40,561 nt of DNA from a virus. The stretch covers positions 1 to 40,561 of the IMG/VR virus record IMGVR_UViG_3300045741_000179, one strand, 5' to 3'. Position numbers and translations under genes: made by a program. Positions 6,455 to 14,088 of the stretch are shown here, in pieces (position 1 is the stretch's first letter; each line of letters starts with the position of its first letter). Below the pieces are notes generated by a model that had not been told where the DNA came from, did no database searches, and was given only the letters and a program-made list of their open reading frames with translations.

Positions 6455-6634
6455 CTAGCCTAAAGGTGCAGATTGAACATCTAGACCTTTTTTTTGAAGA
6501 ATAGCGACTAGGATATTTAGAATCACGCCTACTCCAATTAGGATAAGACCAGTATTCAAATTACCCTGAATCATAACAAGACCAGCTCCCATGAGTGCTG
6601 AACCTGTTCCTGAGATTGTTTGATTATTTTGCAT
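6455..6634 (-). CDS. Holin candidate, 59-aa membrane protein
   Basis: The 59-aa product (MQNNQTISGTGSALMGAGLV then MIQGNLNTGLILIGVGVILN and ILVAILQKK) has two hydrophobic segments, about 9-24 and 28-47, separated by a short polar turn. A charged C-terminus follows. This is the size and topology of class II holins, which open the inner membrane so the endolysin can reach the wall. Its ATG lies inside the last codons of the peptidase/endolysin gene (11-base overlap). Assignment rests on topology and position only. Confidence 0.55.
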   Translation of the reverse strand: MQNNQTISGTGSALMGAGLVMIQGNLNTGLILIGVGVILNILVAILQKKGLDVQSAPLG

Positions 6635-7706
6635 AAATATTATTTAAAACTTTTAATGTCTTTGGACCAACTTTCGACCCTTTCAATACATATCGTTCAT
6701 AAGCTGATAAACTAATATTGTATTTAAGTTGAAAAGCTAAAACTGCGGCTTGGGTAACTGGACCATAGTAACCAGTGATTTGATAGTTATACACTCCTTC
6801 CATTTTCAAGGCTTTCTGTAATGCTTCAACTTCGCTATTTTGGTCTCCAAATTGCATATTGTTTATAAATTCGTACTTGAATACGGCTGGAGTGTTGTGA
6901 GCTTGTTCAAGTAGAGTATTCGGAATATCAGTAAAAGTAATCATCTCGACAATACATTTCTTGTATTGAGAGTATAGGAAGTAACCGTTACCTCTGTCGG
7001 CCCACTTATCCGACCAATGGTTACGGAAAAAGATTTTAGTATCTGTTCCAGTATCTTGATAACCATAGACATATATCTCATGGCCAGATACAACACTAAC
7101 TGGTGGTTGAACTGGTAGAAGTCTATTCTTGTCCCAAGTACTTCCGTTGGAATCAGTCCACCATTCCTTTCCCACTTGAACCAACATTATTAAACCGTTA
7201 CAGTTGAAAATTGCCTGTTTAATTGAATCAATATCATTATTTACAAAGGCGTAACCAGATATTTTAGCTCTAAAAGCTTCGTCCTTTGCACTCTGGGGAA
7301 TATTTGCTTCATTTCTTTGATAAACAAAGTCTTCATGACTTAAAAGAGTATTGTCAGGACAAGTATCAGTTGTTGAACAACCGATATCTTTCAATATCTT
7401 TCCAACTAAACGAGGATAAGTCCCTTGGTCTGGATTTCCGTCCTGACATTTAGCCAAAGAATAGAGGAAGCGATAAGACCAAGGCATCACCATTGTTGAA
7501 TCTACAAAATCAAGTCTTTGTTTATATTTTGCGGCGGCACAACCAACACAGCAACCAATTTGGTTCTGCATCTCTACTGGAAGATTTTCAATATCAATAA
7601 AGAAAGAAGAGGGAACTGCGGTAGGTAATCCCAATTGGCCAATGTAAATATCTCGATGGTCTGGTGGAGATTGTATAGCACCTAGCGTTGGGATTATATT
7701 TTCCAT
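6624..7706 (-). CDS. Papain-like (C1) peptidase with C-terminal peptidoglycan-binding domain; candidate endolysin
   Basis: The 360-aa product has a papain-type catalytic domain at about 1-265. QNQIGCCVGCAAAK near residue 50 supplies the oxyanion Q and nucleophile Cys, VSGHEIYVYGYQ carries the His, and RNHWSDKWADRGNGYF is the Asn-box (usual form N-S-W-G-xx-WG-xx-GY). Residues about 285-355 form a PG_binding_1 module (MQFGDQNSEVEALQKALKM, ITGYYGPVTQAAVLAFQLKY). No signal peptide is seen. Between a small membrane/coiled-coil protein and a holin candidate, it is the best lysin in the genome. A C1 peptidase instead of an amidase or muramidase is unusual; a virion-processing protease is the alternative. 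Confidence 0.75.
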   Translation of the reverse strand: MENIIPTLGAIQSPPDHRDIYIGQLGLPTAVPSSFFIDIENLPVEMQNQIGCCVGCAAAKYKQRLDFVDSTMVMPWSYRFLYSLAKCQDGNPDQGTYPRLVGKILKDIGCSTTDTCPDNTLLSHEDFVYQRNEANIPQSAKDEAFRAKISGYAFVNNDIDSIKQAIFNCNGLIMLVQVGKEWWTDSNGSTWDKNRLLPVQPPVSVVSGHEIYVYGYQDTGTDTKIFFRNHWSDKWADRGNGYFLYSQYKKCIVEMITFTDIPNTLLEQAHNTPAVFKYEFINNMQFGDQNSEVEALQKALKMEGVYNYQITGYYGPVTQAAVLAFQLKYNISLSAYERYVLKGSKVGPKTLKVLNNIYAK

Positions 7707-7707
7707 G

Positions 7708-8007
7708 TTATTTTTTGCTTAAAATAGTTATTAATTGTTTCTGTAGCTCGATTATTTGACTTTCTTGATTCACTTGCTCTACTTTGATGTCTTTTATTCC
7801 CTGAGTTAAATCTTGAATATGTACCTCGTGATTTGTGTTTATATTTGAAATTGACTGTTGAATCAAAGCGATATCGGTTTTCAATCCATTGATAGGTGAA
7901 AAGACTACGCTAATCATCCACATAATTATTCCAGTTCCAGCAATGAAAGATGAAATAGCTAGTTTTGACATTCCTAATATTTTTGTTTCTTCATTTTGAT
8001 TTTCCAT
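7708..8007 (-). CDS. Membrane-anchored coiled-coil protein, XhlA/spanin-like
   Basis: The 99-aa product has a short cytoplasmic N-terminus, one hydrophobic segment at about 17-38 (AISSFIAGTGIIMWMISVVF) and a C-terminal coiled coil with many Q, I and E residues up to ILSKK. This is the architecture of hemolysin XhlA-like or i-spanin-like lysis accessory proteins. It is directly upstream of the peptidase/endolysin gene, 1 base apart. The function is inferred from topology and location. Confidence 0.5.
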   Translation of the reverse strand: MENQNEETKILGMSKLAISSFIAGTGIIMWMISVVFSPINGLKTDIALIQQSISNINTNHEVHIQDLTQGIKDIKVEQVNQESQIIELQKQLITILSKK

Positions 8008-8033
8008 TTTTAAATTGTTAATTTGTTTTTTTA

Positions 8034-8085
8034 TAATCTCTAATTCCAGTTATTAAGAAAGCCTTAATAACTGAGTCAGAGATTA
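8034..8085. repeat. Strong hairpin between virion genes and lysis genes
   Basis: TAATCTCT (8034..8041) pairs with AGAGATTA (8078..8085), and CAGTTATTAAG (8047..8057) pairs with CTTAATAACTG (8063..8073), around a 5-base loop. The stem totals 19 pairs with a 5/4 internal loop. The TAA stop of the 62-aa gene is in the outer stem. On the leftward transcript an A-run follows rather than a U-run, so it may be a partial terminator or an RNA stability/processing element. Confidence 0.65.
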
Positions 8086-8271
8086 TTCTACGAAAGCGTC
8101 AATCTTGGCAATAGAGTCTTGAATATCGGCTACGCTTGCGGTACCATTATCTAATAGCCTTTGCAATTGTGCCTTAGTCAAAACCTGACCACCAACGGTT
8201 TTTCCGTTAGTATCTATAGTAGCAATAGCAATAGAATCATTACTTAATGCTTTCTTGATTTTTGTGGGCAT
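8083..8271 (-). CDS. Hypothetical 62-aa protein
   Basis: The product (MPTKIKKALSNDSIAIATID...) has an N-terminal beta-like half and a helical C-terminus ending DSIAKIDAFVE. No domain is recognised. It lies between tail-associated genes and the lysis cassette with its own A/T-rich leader, and its stop codon is buried in the hairpin described at 8034..8085. Confidence 0.55.
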   Translation of the reverse strand: MPTKIKKALSNDSIAIATIDTNGKTVGGQVLTKAQLQRLLDNGTASVADIQDSIAKIDAFVE

Positions 8272-8329
8272 ATTTTTAATTATTGTTTTGATAAATATTC
8301 GACCTTGGGCTTATTGACATCGCCAAAAA

Positions 8330-8545
8330 TTATTTTAATAAATCTAGCTCTTCTTGAAGGTCTTTTGCTTTTGATTCGAAATCGGCTTTTAAACTAACCA
8401 TACTCTTTTCTATTTCATCCTTAGTACGGCAAATTATTTTAGGTGGTATGTCTATATTTGTTGGATGCGATAGGGTAATCTGGACCCAATTCCCTTGTCC
8501 TTTTTCTACTTTTCTAACTGGCTTTATTTGATTTTGTGGAGGCAT
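8330..8545 (-). CDS. Hypothetical 71-aa protein with C-terminal helix
   Basis: The product begins MPPQNQIKPVRKVEKGQGNW, continues with VQITLSHPTNIDIPPKIICR and ends in a charged coiled-coil-like helix (LKADFESKAKDLQEELDLLK). No family is recognised. It follows the GT2 glycosyltransferase gene by 4 bases, so it is part of the late operon. Confidence 0.55.
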   Translation of the reverse strand: MPPQNQIKPVRKVEKGQGNWVQITLSHPTNIDIPPKIICRTKDEIEKSMVSLKADFESKAKDLQEELDLLK

Positions 8546-8549
8546 ATTT

Positions 8550-9146
8550 TTAAAAATGTTTATAATGATAAGCTAATAATTTCGGATGCTGACTTACTTT
8601 CAAACCGAGCTTCTCGACCTCTCGTTTTGCAAAGTTACAATCGCAACCATCTTTTCCGTCCCATGTACCTAGTTTGTTAAACACTTCAGTCCTCCAAAGT
8701 GTTGCACCCAGCATTACATGTCCTGCATCTGGTTCATATTGAATACCAATAAAACCAGCTTCAGGTGTATTTTGAAAGTGCTCTATCATTTCAGGGATAG
8801 CGTTTGGTGGAAGTATTACGTCTGGGTCTAGAAAGAAAATATATTCTGTACTTACTAGCTTTCCTATTTTTTGTCGAGTGTCCATTCCATTTTGATACGC
8901 ACTCATTCTGTCGTTGTGAGAACCTGAAAAGAAAGAAATATCAATCCCATATTTATCTAGAGCTGGTTTAGCGGAATAATATTTCGTACCAGCAAGTTCA
9001 CTGACCATTCCAATAGTTCCATCGTGAGAACCATTGTCATAGACAAAAACTTTAAGATTTGGAACTCTTTGGAGTTGAAGTCTATCTAAACAGACTCTCA
9101 TTGTTTGGGCGGCGTTGTATGTTGGAATGGCAATGGTTACATTCAT
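8550..9146 (-). CDS. GT2-family glycosyltransferase
   Basis: The 198-aa product starts MNVTIAIPTYNAAQTMRVCL, then VFVYDNGSHDGTIGMV and later YIFFLDPDVILPPNAIPEM. These are the nucleotide-binding strand, the D-N-G-S motif and the D-x-D metal site of GT-A family 2 enzymes. The acceptor half is short, with CDCNFAKREVEKLGLK near the end. It is a soluble enzyme, and its place directly after the cysteine-rich fibre gene suggests it decorates a virion or surface glycan. It is distinct from the GT2 part of the fusion at 4230..5702. Confidence 0.85.
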   Translation of the reverse strand: MNVTIAIPTYNAAQTMRVCLDRLQLQRVPNLKVFVYDNGSHDGTIGMVSELAGTKYYSAKPALDKYGIDISFFSGSHNDRMSAYQNGMDTRQKIGKLVSTEYIFFLDPDVILPPNAIPEMIEHFQNTPEAGFIGIQYEPDAGHVMLGATLWRTEVFNKLGTWDGKDGCDCNFAKREVEKLGLKVSQHPKLLAYHYKHF

Positions 9147-9150
9147 GGTT

Positions 9151-11883
9151 TTAGCTTATAGCAGTAATAATACCACATTGAATGGTGATTGAGGTAGGGA
9201 GTGTGTAAGTTCCATCTACTGCTGGTGCAGTTCCGCCCACACAAAGACCACCAGCAAAGTTCCACAATCCTAGTGTTTGGGTATAGCCGTAACTACCATC
9301 TAAGAATACACAGTCGTTCGTTGCAAGTTTTAGAGAACAACTTATATTGCTGTTTATTACTCCACCACAGCCCAGACCACAGAAATCAAATTGAGTATAG
9401 CCGTAGCTACAACCATTTGTAATGCTAAAGATTAAGTCACAGGAGCTTCCACTTAATCCACATTGATAATCTTGCCATGTTATTTGGTCGCCATAAATAC
9501 CGTTATAAATATCAACTCTTGGACAAGAACCGCAACCGAAGTTTATGAATGGAGCACAGCAATCGCTTACTCCGAAGAAAGCACCACAATTAGATATTCC
9601 CCATTCTGAGGTTTGAGAATAAATATTTGTTAGCACAGCTTTCCCATCATTTTGCTTAAAGTCAAAGTTTGAACAGGCATTACCCATTTTGAATGTGCTA
9701 CCATAGCCATAACCAACTTCAAAATTGAAACCACCTCCACAACTACCACCACAGGTATCAGTTGAGTTGAATGTCCAAGCATAACGGTCAGTATATTGGT
9801 CGTTGATTTGTAATTTTTGATTAAATCCACCGAAATCACAACCCAAAAGATTCAAATTTTTACATCCGTCATACTCAAAATAATTCACACTATTGCATTG
9901 GCCACCATCACAGAAACCACCAAAACCATCAGAGTATTGAATAGAATATTGACAACCAGAAGCTGTGCCAGAACCACCACCACCTGTATCCCAAATAGCA
10001 ACACCTGATGTTGCATCGTATTTAATAACTTGGCCGTCAGAAGTTGGGGCACACGCAGGCAAATAATAAGCATGGTTTATTCTGACGTTGTCTGGATGGT
10101 CTGAACACCAATCAATCGCCCATTGGTAGTATGAATTAGCAATACTAAAACTACAACCAAAGCCCATGTTTATACCATCATTATTGTCATCTACTGTTAT
10201 ACAAGAACCACAAGAAGAAATCGTAGCAGAAGAACATGTCATATACATGCACATGTTCGAACCGTAACCCATAGCCCAAACTGCCTGTGGGTTTTCTTGG
10301 TCCCACCATCCAAAGTAAACACGCTCACATGAACAAGAATCACAGAAAGCTAATTGATGTCCGTCAGTATTGTAATCAAGATGTGTAATACATGTGGTGA
10401 GTGGAACACCTAATTCCATAGCAGCACAATAATAGTTGAAATCTAAGCAAGCTCCGAAAGCTCCAGTACCATCTAGATTGAATTGAATATTGTTGCATAC
10501 TCCTGCCGCACTTGCACCACCACCACCAGCCGCCTTTGGATAATAAGTGTTGGTCGAAGAACAGAAAGTTAAAACGTCTCCATCTTGTCGTGGATTATCT
10601 CCTGGTACAGACGTATCAGGTCTTGCCCAAAAATCTATACATACTTGAGGATTAGTACATGTACTATTGTAATAGCTATCACAAGTGCTAAAGAATCCTG
10701 TACAAACATCATCTTGACCCCAACAAGTTAATGTGCAGTATGTATTGTTATATAATTCGTAAGAAACGTCATTACAATTTTGAATTAAACGGACACTTCT
10801 ATCGTGAATAACTTCTCCATCATTGAAGACCTTTGGCGAAAGATATGGTAGACAGTCTGACGGTGTATCACAATTGTCCCAGAAATTAGAGCCAGAAGTG
10901 TTTGGTGCGGCATAATAATTACCAAAAGAATCACGAACTAAAACGTCTCCAGCAGAAGGACCTGTTCCATCAGAATGATACCCAGGATATAAACAAGAAG
11001 GAACATTATTACAACCATCCAAAATTTCTAAACCGTATTTACCATTAGAGTCAAATGCCGAGCAAAGTTGAGTAACGCAGTTTGAACCTAGTCCTAAGGT
11101 TGTAAGACACTCCAAGCAGTATAGGCAAGCATCCTCTGTAGCTGTCCAAGGAGTCTGTCCTGTTATATCAGATAACATCGCAAAAGTTCCATCCTTGTCT
11201 GGGAAAGAAAAAAATCTAGCTGTTGTGATTAGAGAGTTGTCAAATAATGCTGGGTTATCATGATTAGCGGTATAGATACCAACATGGCCATCTAAACCAC
11301 TTCCATTACCTTTACCTGGGGCTAATTGTACATAACCTCCGTCCGTATCAACAGTCGAAGAATCACAAGCAAAAATATCAATATATCCAGCATCTCCAGT
11401 TGATTCGATTGTCAAGGTTCCGTCAGTGGTTATAGTGGGAGAATTAACTTCTATTGCTGAAATAGTTCCTACGTTGTCAATATCTTGAGCTGTGGCATCA
11501 TTTCCAATTGTCAGAACTTGAGATAGATTTTGAGTACCAGAACCATTAATTCCAGAGAATCCACTAAAACCTGAGTAGCCTGAGATGCCGTCTTGTCCTG
11601 AATAGCCAGAGTAACCAGAGACACCATCAGTACCGCTATAACCAGAATAACCAGATGCTCCGTTGGAACCATTTGTACCTGAATAACCACTGTAGCCACT
11701 GTAGCCAGAATAGCCTGAGTAGCCACTAATGCCACTACCACCACTACCTCCTCCTCCAGTAACTAAAAGTCTGTGTGTAATAGGGTCAGCATAAACCAAA
11801 GTAGGAGTTACACCATCACCTGATGAAACCGCTATTAAGGTTGATACTCCATTTTCGTCTTTTTTTGCATTTTCCGTTGCCAT
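9151..11883 (-). CDS. Cysteine-rich collagen-like fibre protein
   Basis: The 910-aa protein starts with an adaptor module (ENGVSTLIAVSSGDGVTPTL...DPITHRLLV). About 70 residues of GYSG/GFSG collagen-like repeats follow (roughly 45-115), then typical fibre segments (FPDKDGTFAMLSDITG, NNIQFNLDGTGAFGA). The rest is packed with about 54 cysteines, an exceptional content, often spaced 3-20 residues apart (CGGSCGGG, CGSC, DCC). The C-terminus (APAVDGTYTLPTSITIQCG) resembles phage tail-fibre ends. It is likely a receptor-binding or surface fibre; the cysteines may form disulfides outside the cell. The paralogue at 19490..20881 has none. Confidence 0.7.
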   Translation of the reverse strand: MATENAKKDENGVSTLIAVSSGDGVTPTLVYADPITHRLLVTGGGGSGGSGISGYSGYSGYSGYSGYSGTNGSNGASGYSGYSGTDGVSGYSGYSGQDGISGYSGFSGFSGINGSGTQNLSQVLTIGNDATAQDIDNVGTISAIEVNSPTITTDGTLTIESTGDAGYIDIFACDSSTVDTDGGYVQLAPGKGNGSGLDGHVGIYTANHDNPALFDNSLITTARFFSFPDKDGTFAMLSDITGQTPWTATEDACLYCLECLTTLGLGSNCVTQLCSAFDSNGKYGLEILDGCNNVPSCLYPGYHSDGTGPSAGDVLVRDSFGNYYAAPNTSGSNFWDNCDTPSDCLPYLSPKVFNDGEVIHDRSVRLIQNCNDVSYELYNNTYCTLTCWGQDDVCTGFFSTCDSYYNSTCTNPQVCIDFWARPDTSVPGDNPRQDGDVLTFCSSTNTYYPKAAGGGGASAAGVCNNIQFNLDGTGAFGACLDFNYYCAAMELGVPLTTCITHLDYNTDGHQLAFCDSCSCERVYFGWWDQENPQAVWAMGYGSNMCMYMTCSSATISSCGSCITVDDNNDGINMGFGCSFSIANSYYQWAIDWCSDHPDNVRINHAYYLPACAPTSDGQVIKYDATSGVAIWDTGGGGSGTASGCQYSIQYSDGFGGFCDGGQCNSVNYFEYDGCKNLNLLGCDFGGFNQKLQINDQYTDRYAWTFNSTDTCGGSCGGGFNFEVGYGYGSTFKMGNACSNFDFKQNDGKAVLTNIYSQTSEWGISNCGAFFGVSDCCAPFINFGCGSCPRVDIYNGIYGDQITWQDYQCGLSGSSCDLIFSITNGCSYGYTQFDFCGLGCGGVINSNISCSLKLATNDCVFLDGSYGYTQTLGLWNFAGGLCVGGTAPAVDGTYTLPTSITIQCGIITAIS

Positions 11884-11892
11884 ATTTTTATG

Positions 11893-12168
11893 TTATGAAT
11901 TTTGAACTAATAAATTACCTGAATTGTCGGCGTACACTGCGACTGGTGTAATGCCATCAACACTTGAAACTGCCATCAAACATGGGACACTGTTTTCATC
12001 TCTCTTTGCAATCGTTGAACCATAATCTGTTCCTGTTGTACCATCTGAAACTGACAATCTATGAGTCGAAGGGTCCACTGAAACACGTTGAATTGTTACA
12101 CCATCAGTATTTAGCACGCTGATTAGTGTTGAAACATCATTTTGGTCTTTTTTTGCATTGTTTGACAT
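11893..12168 (-). CDS. Two-module adaptor protein preceding the cysteine-rich fibre
   Basis: The 91-aa product is two copies of a module of about 40 residues: AKKDQNDVSTLISVLNTDGV...DPSTHRLSV and AKRDENSVPCLMAVSSVDGI...YADNSGNLLV. The same module begins the 910-aa fibre encoded 10 bases downstream, and recurs in 20884..21162 and the N-terminus of 19490..20881. A repeated module in small and large partners suggests virion assembly or docking. The start context is aaaaacATG, without Shine-Dalgarno. Confidence 0.65.
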   Translation of the reverse strand: MSNNAKKDQNDVSTLISVLNTDGVTIQRVSVDPSTHRLSVSDGTTGTDYGSTIAKRDENSVPCLMAVSSVDGITPVAVYADNSGNLLVQNS

Positions 12169-12190
12169 GTTTTTATGTTGATTATATACT
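12162..12190 (+). promoter_or_regulatory. Possible rightward sigma70-like promoter (weakly supported)
   Basis: TTGACA (12162..12167), 17 bases, TATACT (12185..12190) on the plus strand is close to consensus. It faces against all neighbouring genes, overlaps the start of the adaptor gene, and would begin transcription at about the ATG at 12197 of a 36-aa membrane-type ORF. It could make antisense RNA over the end of 12298..14076 or be chance in AT-rich DNA. Confidence 0.3.
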
Positions 12191-12298
12191 TATACTATGA
12201 CTATTCTTATCGGCTTCGTGATTATCTATCTCATCTTTTCCTACCTCTGTAAACTTTTTTTTGGTGAGCATTTTAGTCATTCTGAAATTGATAACCAT
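12182..12298 (-). CDS. Possible 38-aa peptide
   Basis: The ATG at 12298 overlaps the stop of the upstream gene (TAATG), a classic reinitiation arrangement. It encodes MVINFRMTKMLTKKKFTEVG followed by an acidic/His tail, and its TAA lies just before the adaptor gene leader. No homology is recognised. A rightward 36-aa hydrophobic ORF (12197..12307) covers the same bases; the coupled leftward frame is favoured. Confidence 0.4.
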   Translation of the reverse strand: MVINFRMTKMLTKKKFTEVGKDEIDNHEADKNSHSISI

Positions 12299-14076
12299 TA
12301 TTTCTGATTAGCTTTTTGAGCCAATGCTCCAATTGCTCCTTTAACCACTCTCTTTCCTGTACCTTTTAGTGGTTTTTTTCCTACTTCCTTGCTTGTTCTA
12401 TCTAAAATACCTTTCGAGACTCCTGCCAATTTTTTACCTACAAACCCACCGCCTTCTCGACCTATATAAGCTCCAGCCAGAGGAATACCAGTTGCGTTTC
12501 CAAGCATTTCACCTCCAACTGTGGCTGTATCTTTTATCAATCCACCAACTAGACCTGTTTTAACTGGTTTTCCTTCGATATGGTCCAGCATGTCCTGAGC
12601 CTTGATAAGTCTGGCCATTTTTGCGTTTATAGCGTTGACATCAGGCAATCCCAAGGCCTTTGCTCCTTCTTCAACACTCTTCTGTAGGGCACTTCGAACA
12701 ACTTTATCTGTACTATAAGTAGGAGAATTAAATCCAGCCTCACTAATGTTCCGAGAAACAATTCTTTTGGCTTCATTCATCTGTTTAAGAGATGGATAAT
12801 CACCATATTTAGCTTTTAACCTTTCGAAATATTTTTCTATTGGTGCTGGGTCTTTTAATTGTTCTATCGCATCACTAACTGCTTGCTTTTTATAATCTTC
12901 AAGAGGTATTCTATCTGCAATTCTAGAAGTATTGGCCTTGTCCAAAGCTGGCTGTAATTCGTTATCTTCTATATGAGAAATTTGTTCGCTAAGTTTAGAT
13001 GAGGCCTCTTTGGTTGTATATTTACCACCTTCGATATCAGGGATGGCACGTTCGTCAATCAAAGTTTTTATTTCATCAGCTCCACCTCTTTCTAGAGCCT
13101 TTCTACCTCCAACTGTTCTAGAAACAGTGGCCGTTAAGTCTTTTGTAGCCGCTTTTTCCGCAACATTTTTTAGAGCTAAACTAGCACCGTCAAGAGCCAA
13201 GTTTTTAACCACGCCTAGACCTTTTAGAATAGGAATTGCTGTAATAATATTAAATCCAGCCTCAATATCTTTTGATAATTCAGGGTGGTCCTGTCCAAAT
13301 TTTTGTAATGAACTAATAATAGATTTTCCTGTGTCAGTTTGAGCTAAAGAGCTTATTCCACTACCAATTACTCCTTCTATAGCCTTCACGCCTGGGATTA
13401 GTTCAAGTCCTTTGTTAACAACATCCCCTATACCACCAGCGATAGCACCAGCAGTTTGAAGTACTCCAGAAACAGGGTTTATTTTGCCTGAAATGGTGTC
13501 TGAAATAGCGGTTGAGGCATCATTCACTCTTCCACCCAATTGACCCCCCAAGCTCGAATCTGGGGCTTTTGTAGTGTCTGTAGCACCTGAAGTATTTATA
13601 GTGAATGGACTACCTCCTCCAGTTGGTTGAGAAAAAGGTTTTGGATTATAAGTTGGACTCTGTGAACTTCCTTGTTGTTTCATTTGTTGATATTGAGTAG
13701 CAACATTTCTCGCATAGGTGGCTGTATCATAAGAAACACCATGTTCATTGATTCCCTTATTACCTTCGATATATGCATTTGGTTTGCCTTGGCCTGCGTT
13801 CCACATAGAGGCAATTTCGCCTATATTATGGCCAGAGTCCTTCCATTTTTTAATTCTGGTGTAGGCAACTTGATTCTGTTCTTCAGGTGTAGCCTCGGAC
13901 AAAGATTTATTGACTCCTGCTTCTTTAGCGTAATTATTCCAAGTTGGTTCTGTAAATTGGTATGCACCATACTCACCAGATTTTCCTTTCGCTTGAAAAT
14001 TACCACCACTCTCTGTTTGGCGAATGGCCTTAGCTAAGTTTACTGCATCAGGGTCTAATTGTGTTTGGTCTTGCAT
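12298..14076 (-). CDS. Virion protein with N-terminal lytic transglycosylase-like domain
   Basis: The 592-aa product opens with a lysozyme/transglycosylase-like domain at about 8-135: IRQTESGGNFQAKGKSGEYG places the catalytic Glu, then AYQFTEPTWNNYAKEAG and IASMWNAGQGKPNAY. A proline/glycine-rich linker follows, then a hydrophobic region (VLQTAGAIAGGIGDVVNKGL, NIITAIPILKGLGVVKNLAL), a helical part and a basic end with glycine-rich stretches. This is typical of internal or ejection proteins of short-tailed phages that open the wall during DNA entry. It lies among tail genes, not with the lysis cassette. Confidence 0.72.
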   Translation of the reverse strand: MQDQTQLDPDAVNLAKAIRQTESGGNFQAKGKSGEYGAYQFTEPTWNNYAKEAGVNKSLSEATPEEQNQVAYTRIKKWKDSGHNIGEIASMWNAGQGKPNAYIEGNKGINEHGVSYDTATYARNVATQYQQMKQQGSSQSPTYNPKPFSQPTGGGSPFTINTSGATDTTKAPDSSLGGQLGGRVNDASTAISDTISGKINPVSGVLQTAGAIAGGIGDVVNKGLELIPGVKAIEGVIGSGISSLAQTDTGKSIISSLQKFGQDHPELSKDIEAGFNIITAIPILKGLGVVKNLALDGASLALKNVAEKAATKDLTATVSRTVGGRKALERGGADEIKTLIDERAIPDIEGGKYTTKEASSKLSEQISHIEDNELQPALDKANTSRIADRIPLEDYKKQAVSDAIEQLKDPAPIEKYFERLKAKYGDYPSLKQMNEAKRIVSRNISEAGFNSPTYSTDKVVRSALQKSVEEGAKALGLPDVNAINAKMARLIKAQDMLDHIEGKPVKTGLVGGLIKDTATVGGEMLGNATGIPLAGAYIGREGGGFVGKKLAGVSKGILDRTSKEVGKKPLKGTGKRVVKGAIGALAQKANQK

Positions 14077-14088
14077 GTTATTTTTTAT

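Noticed and set aside
11540-11750. Short tandem DNA repeats in the fibre gene that could suggest a CRISPR or satellite
   Set aside because: They encode the in-frame GYSG collagen-like repeats, with codon variation between units and no spacer structure.
12197-12307. Rightward 36-aa hydrophobic ORF after a near-consensus plus-strand promoter
   Set aside because: It opposes all neighbouring transcription, overlaps the end of the 592-aa gene, and a TAATG-coupled leftward ORF covers the same bases. Only the promoter is listed, at low confidence.
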